In this document: positions 31,868-43,900 of the stretch, piece by piece
Layout: each line of letters opens with the position of its first letter
How positions within the stretch are numbered: position 1 is the first letter of the stretch
From: Nemopilema nomurai
Lineage: Eukaryota > Cnidaria > Scyphozoa > Rhizostomeae > Rhizostomatidae
DNA length: 64,000 nucleotides
NCBI GenBank assembly: GCA_003864495.1
Contig: ML133379.1
Location: 1,264,979 to 1,328,978 of the forward strand
Reading direction: 5' to 3'
Made by a program: the position numbers and the translations under genes
The notes under the pieces: generated by a model
What the model saw: the letters and a program-made list of their open reading frames with translations, nothing else
What the model was told of the DNA's origin: nothing
Databases searched by the model: none

Positions 31868-33832
31868 TTTGGTCGTTTATTTTTTCGTCAACTTAAAAAA
31901 TTTAAGCAAGTAATTGGCAATAATTGCGTGACACAGGTCAAATTTTCCCGCCATTCGACGGGACCCAGACCCTTTGTAAATTGACCTGTTGTTCATATGT
32001 GAGTGATTTAGATACGTGCTCTCCACGAGGACAGAAACTGTTTTGTAGGGGTTGGAAACATTTAGATGTTATGTTTTTTTTGGTGGAATTATTTTAAACG
32101 CGTGCATTTGTTGGAGGTAAGTGGACCAAACCATGGTTATGTCAGACTGATTTTGTTGCGTCGGCCTAAGCGATAGTCATGAATGAAATCGTTTTTCATC
32201 AAAAGTCCCAGGTATAAAGTTGAAGTAAACATGGTTTGTGAATTGTGAAAAAACAAGAATAATTAAAATTTGAGTTTTCTTGTTAATCTGTTGTTTTTGA
32301 CTGTTAATTCATTCATTACAATCTCCTTCAATATAAATGTTTCTGCTGGCTAGGTTTGAGACGCTGTATTTTCTAAACAATTAAAAATCGGGGTCATGTT
32401 CCACGGTAGATTTGTGGGAAATTTATCTGTGTAGGGCTGTAGTTAAAAAAATTTGAAATTTATCGCAGCAGATTTTACACGTTATTTTTTTAACGGAGGG
32501 TGGTAAAAATGCCCAATTTTCGGCTTTGGCCTAAGTTTGTTTACACTTTCCGGGACCGTGATTGGCTTAGCGGCGAGAGAGACCACATGACTTAGCGCAA
32601 GCTCTCAGCCAATCAAGATTTGAGCCCTATGCTAAAAAGTTACATGTTGAAATTCTATAAGAGGCGCTTCATAGCGCGAAGGGTTAATCAGCGGACTTGA
32701 GTGACTAGGCCATGCATTTTGCAACTTTGTTTGTGATGATTTCACGACAAAACGTCATGGTGGTGATAATTGCTTTCTGAAAGTGATGGCATTTCCACGC
32801 TAATCTTTATTGACAGCCATCCTTTCAGTGATTTTTCTAATTTAGGATTTTCACCTATTAAGTGATAGAGCAAGGTGGGAACAACGCTAACGTGACTCAC
32901 GAATTGAATTTGCTAGAAAAGTTTCTTTCAATAAAAATGCTCAAGTTTCATCTATTCCCAAAAATTCTTATCAAATCAGGTTGTTGAGTCTAAATGTTCA
33001 TTTATCATTCTTCAGGCTGAAATACCCTATGCTTTTTAAACGCCAAATTTTAAATAATTAATTAAATTGCCAAAGGTTGGACAGTGTAAACGAAAAATTG
33101 GATGTCAAAATAGCTGTTTCGACAAAGTGAAACTTTCTTATTAGAAGTTGGACGTGTTCAACTTTCGTCCAACTTTCTTCTATTTTATTCTTTAATCCTC
33201 CTTCGAACCTATCGTCTTTAATGATGTGCACTGCACTTCACAGGGGCTTCACTCCACCAGCCAGGTAATTTTTTTGATCACGCTATTTTCTGAAATACTT
33301 ATAAAGGCTGCCAAGCATCAAAGAATTGAAAGAATTGGAAAAGTGCCTTTGGAAAGCTGTTTGTTGTTGTGGAGCGGGGAAAGCTGTCTTTGGGACATAA
33401 TAATTGCTTCTGTACCACAATAGAGGTGCATAACAAACAAAATTAACGAGCCTTGCTGAGAAGGTTATCTTTGCTGGTACCTATACATCAATTCAATTCA
33501 CAGCCTTATTTTGAAAAACTCGTTAGATTCTCTTGTACAAGATTTGATCGGATTTGGATCATAGTATAACAGTATAACCGTAGTATAACACTAGATCACG
33601 TTTTGTTTATTTTTTTGTAAAATTACGAATTATGCCCTGTTATGTTTGAAATATCAAGCTTTCTTTAATCAGCATACCAAACATAAAGGATATAAATTTC
33701 AAAACATATCATAGCTACTCCTCTAGTATATAGATCATCGAAACCGAATTTAATATAGGGTGTGGTAATTTTATCTGGTGTTGAACATTCAAAGTTGAGC
33801 ACCGGTCAGAAAATTTTCTGGATCCGCCCCTG

Positions 33833-34925
33833 CTAAAGAGTGCCACTTTTTTGAGAAAACTTTTTAGTAAAGCCCCTGTCTTTGTAAAGTTCATTGCACG
33901 GTTGCCTGTTACGTCGTTCTTTTATTTTTAAAAACTCAAAACAGCTGGCCTTGGATCGTAAAACACAGTACCCTTGCCATTTAAGGAAACATGCATCACA
34001 CCGTTAATTGTGTCTTGCTTCAAAGGCGTTCTCCTCACTTTTTAAATACTGTTATAATGAAAAACTGCTCTTTCAGTAGCCATGCTGTGTGGTTTCAGCA
34101 AAATGTGGTCGCTCCTCTGGAAAATGTTTTGAATTCGTTGAAACATTGCACATAAATCATACATCACTACTGTCAGCCAAAATTGTTGTGAGTCAGCTTT
34201 TCATTTGCTGAAAAATCCTTGTGCCATGTGACGCTCTTTTCTTTCTGAAGTGACTGTGCCTGATATCATTTTCTGAAACACGTTTTTAGCAGCCACACGA
34301 TTGTGCAGTACTGAATTTAGCAGATTCAAAGTATGCCACTTTTGTAAACATATTTTGTCAGCAACACGCCTAAAAACACCTCTTGCGAATAATTTTCTAA
34401 TCGTTTAAAAGCGCTATTGGTAATGGTTCAAAAGGAAGAAAAAATAAAAACAGTTCAGATTTGTTTACACAAAAACTATTTAGATTATTTTTTTATCAAG
34501 TCGGCCCAAACAACTGGGAATTTTCTGATTTTGCCCGTCACTACTGGGGAAGGTTTTGGGTCTGTTGGGGGAAATTTCCCCAGTAGTTTGTATGTTAAAA
34601 TTGACCTGTCCTCCTATGTGATTAAATTTGATCCTCAGTCTTCCTAGGCTCAATTTGGGGCACTGTCTCTTAAAATAGATACCTTTAGTTTTGTTCGGAC
34701 AACATTTTACTGCTCTTCTGCAATTGATTTGAATAATCTCCACAAAACGTGACTAGAGGACTTTTTGTTAAAGTTAAAGTCGGAAATTTTTGTATAAAGC
34801 GTAAACTCATAAAAATTTTTCAATTTTTCAGCGCCCCTGTTATCAAATGCCCTCCTCCAATTTCAAATTTTGTCTGGATTTGGATATGCTTTACTAACAA
34901 TAAATGACCAACATTCTTGTTGTAG
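33833..34925. other. Spacer and probable 5' untranslated/intron region of coiled-coil gene
   Basis: No domain is seen. The sequence just before the ATG at 34926 (ttgttgtag) is a good splice acceptor, so at least one upstream, probably untranslated, exon likely lies in this stretch or further left. Confidence 0.45.
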
Positions 34926-37900
34926 ATGGACTCTTTCAGACAGTGGGAAACTGGCAAGAGATTAGGCACTAGAGGATTTGACGGAAACATTAGTGATATT
35001 GATATCAAATTTGCAAGCCCTTGGAGCTGTCTACAAGAATTAGATGATTTGCCAAAGGCATCAGCGTGCGACTTTGGCAAGCAATACAAAAGGAGTAATA
35101 ATGAAGAGGGTGAAATAGCAATAAACCTTGAGATGTCAAAGGAAAAGCCCAAGGGCAAAGGTAATGCAATCGTTTCCCAGGAAAAGGCAGAATGTAACGA
35201 CCAAAGAGCTGCCGGAGAATTCGATATTGAGGAAGAAATAGACCACCTACTCATAACAGAAGGGATGGTTGACACAATAGGACAAAGCTTAAAGGAAAAG
35301 TTTAGCCGGCTAAGCTCTAGATTTATTGAGTGCAAGAAGGCTGTTAGAAAACTTGAAGGGGAAAATTTCGCTTTGCAGCAGCATTTGATGTGGTTAGGGA
35401 GAGCAGCGTCAAAAGATCATGGAATGGAAAATGCACTTATGGACCAAAGTGATATCCTTGGTGTAAGAAGATGTAATTTAGACAACGAAAGTGAGCTGGA
35501 AATATTCAGAATGAGTTTGAAAAAGGATTTGTCAGAAAAAGATAGAATGTTGGAAGATGCAGAAATTCTTATTCGTGATCTGCAAAAACAACTTGACGAT
35601 AGCACAGTCAGCCGGAAAAACCAGATAGACGAGGTAAAGAGGTCATACGAAGGTAATGCTTCTTTTGTTCCTCAGTTTCTATAAAAAGTGCGTGGTAGCT
35701 CAACATTCACGACAGAAAAGCATAACATTCGGTCTTTGCTGCTTAAGAATGCAATAGAAGAGGGTAACTTTGGGCCAAGATTGTATCATCTTTTTAATAA
35801 CGTAATAATCAAAAAATAGAAACAAAGCCTTTCAATTCCAGGAAGACAGGCCTTTCTGGATTCAGCTACTTCGAAAATTCGCTTTCTCAATTTGTTTGTA
35901 TCTCCAGTGTTGTTTTAGATAATGTGTCAAAGGAAAAGCAAAAAGTTTCGGGGTTCTGCCTTTTCAGGCATGCTTTGCTTTTTGAACTGCGTTTTCCACT
36001 TGCGTTTTGTATTTCCATTAGATGCTTTCCAAAGAGCCATCAAGGAGATAGAAATGGAATGGAAGGGGTCAAATAGAAAAATATACGACACTAATAGACT
36101 GGAGGTTGAAAACGAAATGTTGCAGTTGGAACTCGCAAAATTTGAAAGTGAAAGTTCACGTTCGAAAACAACGGCAAGTTAAAGTAATTATTATTTCTAG
36201 AGTAGACCACTACGTAGAAAGTTTAGAAATCGTGCCATATTTGATTGAGTCATTAGAACTTATTAGAGGGCATCGTGCTTTATTTGCGGCTATCAATGTA
36301 CACTTAAACATAAATGACGTGCATGTGCCAACTGCATTACAAATTTACCCACATAGATTAGCAAAATTGAAAAGGAGAACAAAGAGCTACAAAGCGAAGT
36401 ATCAGAGCTGCGTTCATTACATGGACAAATGTCAGTAGAATTGGCTAATGCAAAGGAGGAAGCCACCAATTCAATTTCAGAGTCAAAAGTAAGCTGCCAT
36501 TTTTGTACAAGGCTTTGAGACGCAAAATGCTCTTTTATATCTTTCATATAAAACTCTGAAAACCCCACATTTGACTGCATAAAAAGAACGTTAATTCAGA
36601 GAAAATCAATTTTGTTGCTCTGCCCTCTGATCATTTTTTCCCCTCACTACAGGAGTCCTTTATCCGTGAAAGGTCACTTATGGAGGCAAGGTAAAAGAAT
36701 AATTAATTTATCAATATGATAAGCAAGGGTTTACTTCCAAATAACAAAACAATTATAGGAAATTCAATACAAGCTAGTATGTCAATCCTATCTTTAGGGA
36801 TATGAAGAATATATGTGACCTTATGCAGAGTGTACAACTAGTATAGAAATAATGTTTTGCCACATAACTTTATGGTTCAGCCATCGGCACTTACTTTGAA
36901 AATAGTACTCCCAAATAGTATATGAAGCATAGAGTTGGAGCTTGCACATTTTTTGCTATACCTGCAGTATTAAACACAGAAGACATTGCTCGAAAAGTGA
37001 GATTTTCTGTTAGGCTGAAGCTGTACTTTAGCGTTAAAACTTTTGACAAAACAACATTGCTTTAGGCCACACTTTGTGCTAAAATAGCAGTAAGTAATTT
37101 GCTTAATAAAGATCTCTTTGATAGCTTTGTTGTAAACTTAAACTCTCTTGCTTCTATCTATATTTTGCTATAAAACAAGATGTTTTTAAGCTATTTGGAA
37201 AAGGTAGATGAGTTGACAAGAGACAATGAAGCTGCACACGAATGCATCTTGCAACACGAGAAAAAGCTCAGGCAAAGAATAGAACAAGTGAGGAGTTTGG
37301 AAAACAATCTGGATGGACTTTTTGCACAACTTCAATCAAAAGAGCAGAAAATGGAGGAGCAGAAAATATTGTTACAGGAGCAGGTAGAGAGTTTCATATG
37401 CCGTTTATAAAGTTTACGCCTTTATATTTGCATGATATTCTTGCATTAAATAATACTTTTACTTTCTAGGGCAGAGCAATTGCTGACATGCAGTTGCAAA
37501 TACGCGCAACCAATAAAGATAAGGTTGAGATGGAAAGGCTCCTTACAGCTCAAGAAAAACAGAATGAAGATGCAATCAAAAAAGTTAGCTCACTAGTTTC
37601 TTTGTGGCCATTTTTCCCAAACAAAGCTTTTTCATATGTGTAGAGATCAATCTGCACTGCGCATAATATGACACTTGAAAGAAGACCTTGTTTTGTCTTG
37701 ACATTTCCATCTCATTTTTTCTATATTTGCACTTCTTCAAAAAAAAGAGTTAAATTTAAATTCCTATTAGTAATTTTCTGCAAACCGTTCCGGCCAAGTA
37801 AAATGTTGGTGCTTTGTCGTAGTCAAATAAATGTTTTTAGTAAAAAGTCATGAGAGTTACTTTGGCCTCTACAATTGCAAAACATCTTCACTATCCATTG

Positions 37901-40900
37901 GATCTGTCATTACAGACATTCCTCAGTTAACATTCAAAGTGTGCACCTAGTTGCTCAAAATGCCTACCCATCTGTAGGTTAGCGAGGCCAATTGTACTTA
38001 TTGCGGGTCGTAGGTATCTAGTAAGCTCAGAAAGGCAGAAACGATACAAAGCGATTTATACTAGTCAGCCAGAAAAACTATTCGAGACCAATTGCTTCTG
38101 CAGAATGCCGAATTAGTCAAGAAATGTACTGATTTAGAAGCTTTGACGAAGAATACAGACGACCAGAAGACAGGTATAACTAATTTCTGCTATCTGGTTG
38201 GCTAACTAGCAAGAATATTGGTATCTTAATAAACACACTCAGTAACCGGATTATAATCAATAGTCGACAATCAATAGTCAGATTCACCTCTTTATTATTA
38301 TCCCTATTTATCAATAACAGACAGGAAATTCTTGTCTGTACTTAGTCAATAACATCAAGAAAAACTTGCAGATAGTTTCGTCTTGAAAGTATTGGATAAA
38401 TAATTTCCACCACAAATGGTATCCACTTATCTTGCCTTAGCTTCCCAACGTGGTTTAAGGGCTTAACTTTACCTTGAATTTTGTGCTACGTAATGTTCTT
38501 CAAAAGAACTACGTTTCATGTAATTACGATTTGACCACATAATGTCTAGAACTTGGCAGAAAGCTGATCACTGCAAGTGGAGAGCTTGCTTCTTCAAAGG
38601 AACATGTAAACCAGTTGAAAGAAGACGTCTCTTCGCTAATGTTAGAGCTAAAGAGGAAAAATGGAACTTTTGAAAAGGAACAGGTACGTTTCGAATGTAT
38701 AGTCTTAAGAAGCCGTGGACTTAAGCAAAGAAGGAAATTTTGTTTTGGAGTCAGTCTATCTTTCAATGGAAAATCCCATTCTTTGTAGACAGAAAGAGTT
38801 CGCCTTTTTCCTTGGGCTCTTCTTAAGTTAGGTGTTAAGTAACGCAGATTGGTCAATTATAACCAATCACGCGCTCCGCTTATCACCCTCTAGTGTTTTC
38901 GATCCGCATCTGGCTATTTATTCGGTCAGTTTTTGGTTATTTTCCGACGTTTTCATACTTTGAGGAGTGTCGAACGAAAAAAGGATTTTAAGTATGCGAA
39001 AAATAGTTCGGCTTTTTCTAGCCATTGTGAAGTTTTGTACCACAAAGCACTTGTTCAAAGAAATTTTGCTACAAAATGAATGAAATGCATCATACTATTT
39101 TCCGAAAAAAAGGCTTTTGGTCTTTAGGAGACCTCAATAACCGAAATGAATGTCAATATAGTAGCTCAAAGAAGTTTTCAGCATGGTAACTTTGTTGAGG
39201 TCATTTAATAAGAAGAAGAAAATTGTTGAGAAGAAAATCATCCGGTTTAGTTGTGTTTTTCAAAGCATCAAGGCATTGGATTAACTAAGCAATCAAAGGT
39301 CGAATACTATTGAATTTCGACTTTTGGCAGCGATTCGATCTAATCCACTGCTCTCTTGTTTAACTTCCAAATGTAGGAAAAGTTTAAAAGAGTCATATTG
39401 CAACTAAGCAATGATCTAAAGAAAGAGCAAGACAAAAATAGAGTGAAAGAGAGCAGCTTCGCAGAGTGGACAGAGGTCGCTAGAAACGAAAATTCTGATC
39501 TTAAGAAAGCAATTGAAACTATGAAAAAGGTATGTTAATAAGTTTATGGTAACTTGCTGTAACAAGTCGTTTGTGATATCAGTAGGAGCTGATCTTATCA
39601 AATCCTAGTTTACTAGAGTTGATAGTTTGCACCACGAAGACTCATTTATTCTTCTCATATTCATAATTGTTAGTTAACCTTGCAGTATAATATCCTTACC
39701 AATCAGGAAAATAGCGATATTTCCATGAGGATGGCATCCACCTACACTGAATTGATGAGCCTGAAAGCAAGGCTTGACGAAGAATTGGCCACGAAATGCC
39801 GGATGGAGGACCAGGTAAAAGAGCTGGAAGAGAAGATACGAAGCGAGAAACTCGCAAGCTCGCAGCTTAATGAGACCTTGCGAGCGGCAGACCAAATAAA
39901 ATCAAATTGTGAAAGGGTACTAGTATTTTTAAAATATTTTGAAGTATATCTTAATGCAAAAATTTAAAGTATATCTTACTGCGAAAAATTCAAGGGGTAT
40001 TTCCAGTGGCTAGATTGGCGCATTCCTGTGCAGCAATGAATTTTAGGGTATATATATATATATATATATATATACATTGAATCAAAATTTAATTGAAAAT
40101 AAATCAATTCATCTGCTTGATTTAATAAGCGTCAAATAGAAATTAGTTTATAGCTCATAATCGATTTAGTTTGATTTAAGCTTAATTCAAATTATAATTC
40201 GCAAAATAAACATAGTAATTCGTTTACATCATGAAAGTTTTTAAAGCCAAGAACACAGCTAGACTTGCATGTAAATTTACTGAATAACTTTTTGAATAAC
40301 TGATCAACAGCTTTTTGTTTTGTCAGCATTAATCATTTTGAGTAAGATGGAATACTAGACGGGGGTGAGCGGAAGAGATTGTTGTTGATGCCATATCTAC
40401 GTCTGACCTATGGTCTGATCACCGCTGCGAAGTGGTTACCGTTGGCTTCACAGTACAAAAACTTTCTTCCTCTTTAAGTGAAGAAATGTTTTTTAGAAGG
40501 GAAAATTTGCACCTCCTGGTGAAAAGACATAGACATTTAAATGCCTTATAGCTACAGATTAAAAAACATTTCCACAAAAAACATTTCTCACAGTACCAAT
40601 TGCGCCAATGTTTTATAAAATCAGCTAAAAAACGGTGTCCGCAAAATCGAGGTAATGTTAGACAATGTTCGTTTAGAATTCTACTGCTACTACTAATCTT
40701 TCCTTTCCTACTAATCTTTCTACTGCTACTACTAATCTTTCCTTTCCTACTAACCTTTCTACTGCTACTACTAATCTTTCCTTTCCTACTAATCTTTCTA
40801 CTGCTACTACTAATCTTTCCTTTCCTACTAATCTTTCTACTGCTACTACTAATCTTTCCTTTCCTACTAATCTTTCTACTGCTACTACTAATCTTTCCTT

Positions 40901-43900
40901 TCCTACTAATCTTTCTACTGCTACTACTAATCTTTCCTTTCCTACTAATCTCTCTACTGCTACTACTAATCTTTCCTTTCCTACTAATCTTTCTACTGCA
41001 ACTACTAATCTTTCCTTTTCTACTAATCTTTCTACTGCTGCTACTAATCTTTCCTTTCCTACTAATCTTTCTACTGCTACTACTAATCTTTCCTTTCCTA
41101 CTTATCATTCTACTGCTACTACTAATCTTTCCTTTCCTACTAATCTTTCTACTGCTACTACTAATCTTTCCTTTCCTACTAATCTTTCTACTGCTACTAC
41201 TAATCTTTCCTTTCCTTTACAGTGCATGTGTCTTCCTTTGCGCCCCGTGCAAAGACTATTGAGTGATTATAGCCTTTCAGATATTTCAATATTTGAATGA
41301 TTTACCTCGCATTGATCAACCCTATGTATTTTAGGAAAGAGCATTATACCGCAAAATGCTAAAGGATTCTGAAAACATTCTGCACAGAAACGAAGTCGAG
41401 AACAGAAGCATGAAAGATTTGATAAAACAACTACGGATGCATCTGCAAAACTATGAGCAGCAGGTATGGAAATGCGTGAACGATCTTTTATGTTAGAAGT
41501 CAATGCGTCTGCAAGACGAAATATTCTTATTCACCTTCGCAGTCCTAGAGGGGGGCTTAAAAGAGTGGGGGGCTTATTAAAAATTCATAGCAAAAGAACT
41601 GTAAGCACGTTTTCATGCAATTTTTTGCTAAAAAGAGCGTTTCTAACAGATTCGACGCCGTCTTGTGCCCATCTCATAGGCTGCTAGAGACAGGTGATTT
41701 AAAGCACAACTGAGGAAGAAAGCCATGAATCTTACTAATTTGAAATGAGAGATTTGACATCTTTGGCTAACGAGGAGATGGGGTTTGATAAAGGGGGCTT
41801 AAAAATAAGGGGCTTAGTAGAGCTTTTACAGTAAAGTTACTTCAGAAATGCACATGTAAGGAGAGCTCTTTTCTTTCGTTTTCGAAATATCCTCTCTAAT
41901 AAAGACATTTGTGTAAAAGAAGAACTTCGAGACATTGAGACAGTACTCTTTTTCTTAAGAGTTCCAAGTATCAGAAAGAGTTGCTGGCTTCGGAAAAGCA
42001 ATTGAAGGACATGGTCCGCCAGTTAAATGCTTTGCCGAAGTTACGAGAAGAGATTCGCCTAAAAGCGGAGGAAGTAAACGAAATAAGGCAAAACCTGGCG
42101 GAATGCAATGACAGCAGGTTTGAAACTCACATGCATTCAGTGAAACTCACATTTGCACTTTCATGCCGCTCATAAGGCTTCTAATAATTGAACGAAAAAT
42201 AGCAAGATTCAATTAGATAAGATAATAGACTCTAGCCGTTTTTTAAATCGTTTTTTAAATACGCTCAATGAAGTTTATGCAAGGGAAGTGACAAGTTTTC
42301 CCTCATATCTTATTTAAACCAAATACATGTTAGATTTGCCTGCAAGAGCAGATGAAATATTTCGAACATTTTAAAAATGGCCCCAAAGACTAGTTGTGAT
42401 ATTTGAAAAATCATCATTGAATCAATTCATTCAATTTGCGAGAAAGTTCATTCAAATCAAATTTGAAAAACTTTGCCAGAAAAGTTGACAAACCCTTTCT
42501 TACTTCCTCACCAAGCTTATTCAAAGTTACAAGAACAAAAGTTTATGATTAATTTTTAACCCAGTTAAAAAGTCAAGTATCAAAGGTGCCAAAATCTGAT
42601 TCATCATATTCAAGGCCACTTTACGATTATCTCGACAGAAGAAAATTTATAATTATTTCTGACCAACTGCTTTCTGACAAATTGCCTGGATCGAACATTT
42701 TATAAAAATGGAAGAAAAAGCGCCCACATTAAGGATCGTGTAGTGTTGGTGGGCTAGAGATTTGGCAAGGTCTTGTCTGGTCTATGACTAGTCACATCAC
42801 CATTTAAGCCCAACCCACCTGCCTGCCACTGAACAATCTAACATCCCTGACTTGTGGCCTGGACTGAAAGCAAAGATGCGTCTCACCATGGTCAATGGTC
42901 GCAGATAACTAGCGACGCACATCGTCTATCGATGGCGTAGTATCCGCCAAAAGAGGCAGGGTGCAATTCGCAGTTCCTACCTGAAAATTGAAGCAACGGC
43001 AATGTCTTTTCATCAGGTAAAAGCTATTCAGATAGAAGCTTAGATACTGCAGGGAAAGGTGGAGCAAAAATGCCTTCTCTTTGAAACACTTTCGATCCTG
43101 CCACAAAAGAACGATGACTGTCTGTTTTCTGCATTCAGATATTTCGTCCTGAATGAAAAGTGGCTTTTTAGCAAATTTTCCCGCTGTTCTAGTTGTGTTC
43201 TGGAAAAAATTTCTTCAATCGATTACAGTGCAGTCTCTTCGCCGATTTTTTAGGAGGCTTACCTTTATACCAATTTTGTAAACGGAACTAAAAACACTCA
43301 CCCTTCTAGCTTCTTCAACTCATGATCTAGCGATCGAAAATTTACTCAAGAAGGACGATTTCTGAGGATGGACTTTCAATTTTCGTCGGTGTTCCTATCA
43401 CCTAAATGGTGCGATAGAAAAAAAGCAAATACTGCATAATGAAGAAAGAAAATTGAAACATGTATATGCATACAATTATTGAAAGAAAGTGGACCTTTAA
43501 TTACTCACAGTAGTACTAGCCTCATGGCGACGATATGTTAAAGTATTTCACTGCCATATTACCAATTTTTGCCATGTTTATGTAGAAAGCTGGAGATGTA
43601 AGGCTAAGTCGACAGTTGAATCACTAAGTCTTTTTATCTTTACAAGCTGATTATGACATGGTAGTAAGTGCATACAATGGACTTTAATCAGTCGAGTTTC
43701 TCCAATTTAAAAAAATATTTCAAATGTCAGTTTCAAATAAATCACACTGACTAGCTTAAATGCAAGGTTTCATTCTTATCTAGGAAAGAAAAACATGAAT
43801 TAATCTTTCAGAAACAGAAAAAATACTAGTGACAGAAGAAAACACATCTTAAATAAACCTTAGCTTGACCTTTTAGACGGTAAGTAAAAATTCACTACTC

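Larger units (their letters stand above)
27379..33832 (-). mobile_element. 6.45-kb DNA transposon with CAGxGGxGGATCCAG ends
   Basis: The left end is CAGTGGTGGATCCAG and the right end, reverse-complemented, CAGGGGCGGATCCAG. Flanking 7-mers are CTAAGGA (27372-27378) and CTAAAGA (33833-33839), one mismatch apart, consistent with a 7-bp target duplication. The motif GAGCACCGGTCAG occurs close to both ends (27412 and 33797) and again, in both orientations, at 27776-27850. This is the pattern of subterminal transposase-binding sites. Inside is an intact three-exon minus-strand gene (28751-31867). Sequence 31868-33790 is non-coding apart from CCAAT-type boxes at about 32552-32625 and would include its promoter. 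A matching end motif without a body occurs at 50354-50368. Confidence 0.75.

Noticed and set aside
40678..41220. Regular repeats suggestive of a CRISPR array
   Set aside because: Units are directly adjacent without unique spacers, and the genome is eukaryotic.
40419..41262. Two overlapping reading frames above 200 codons on opposite strands
   Set aside because: Both are products of a 39-bp tandem repeat inside an intron and have no non-repetitive domain.
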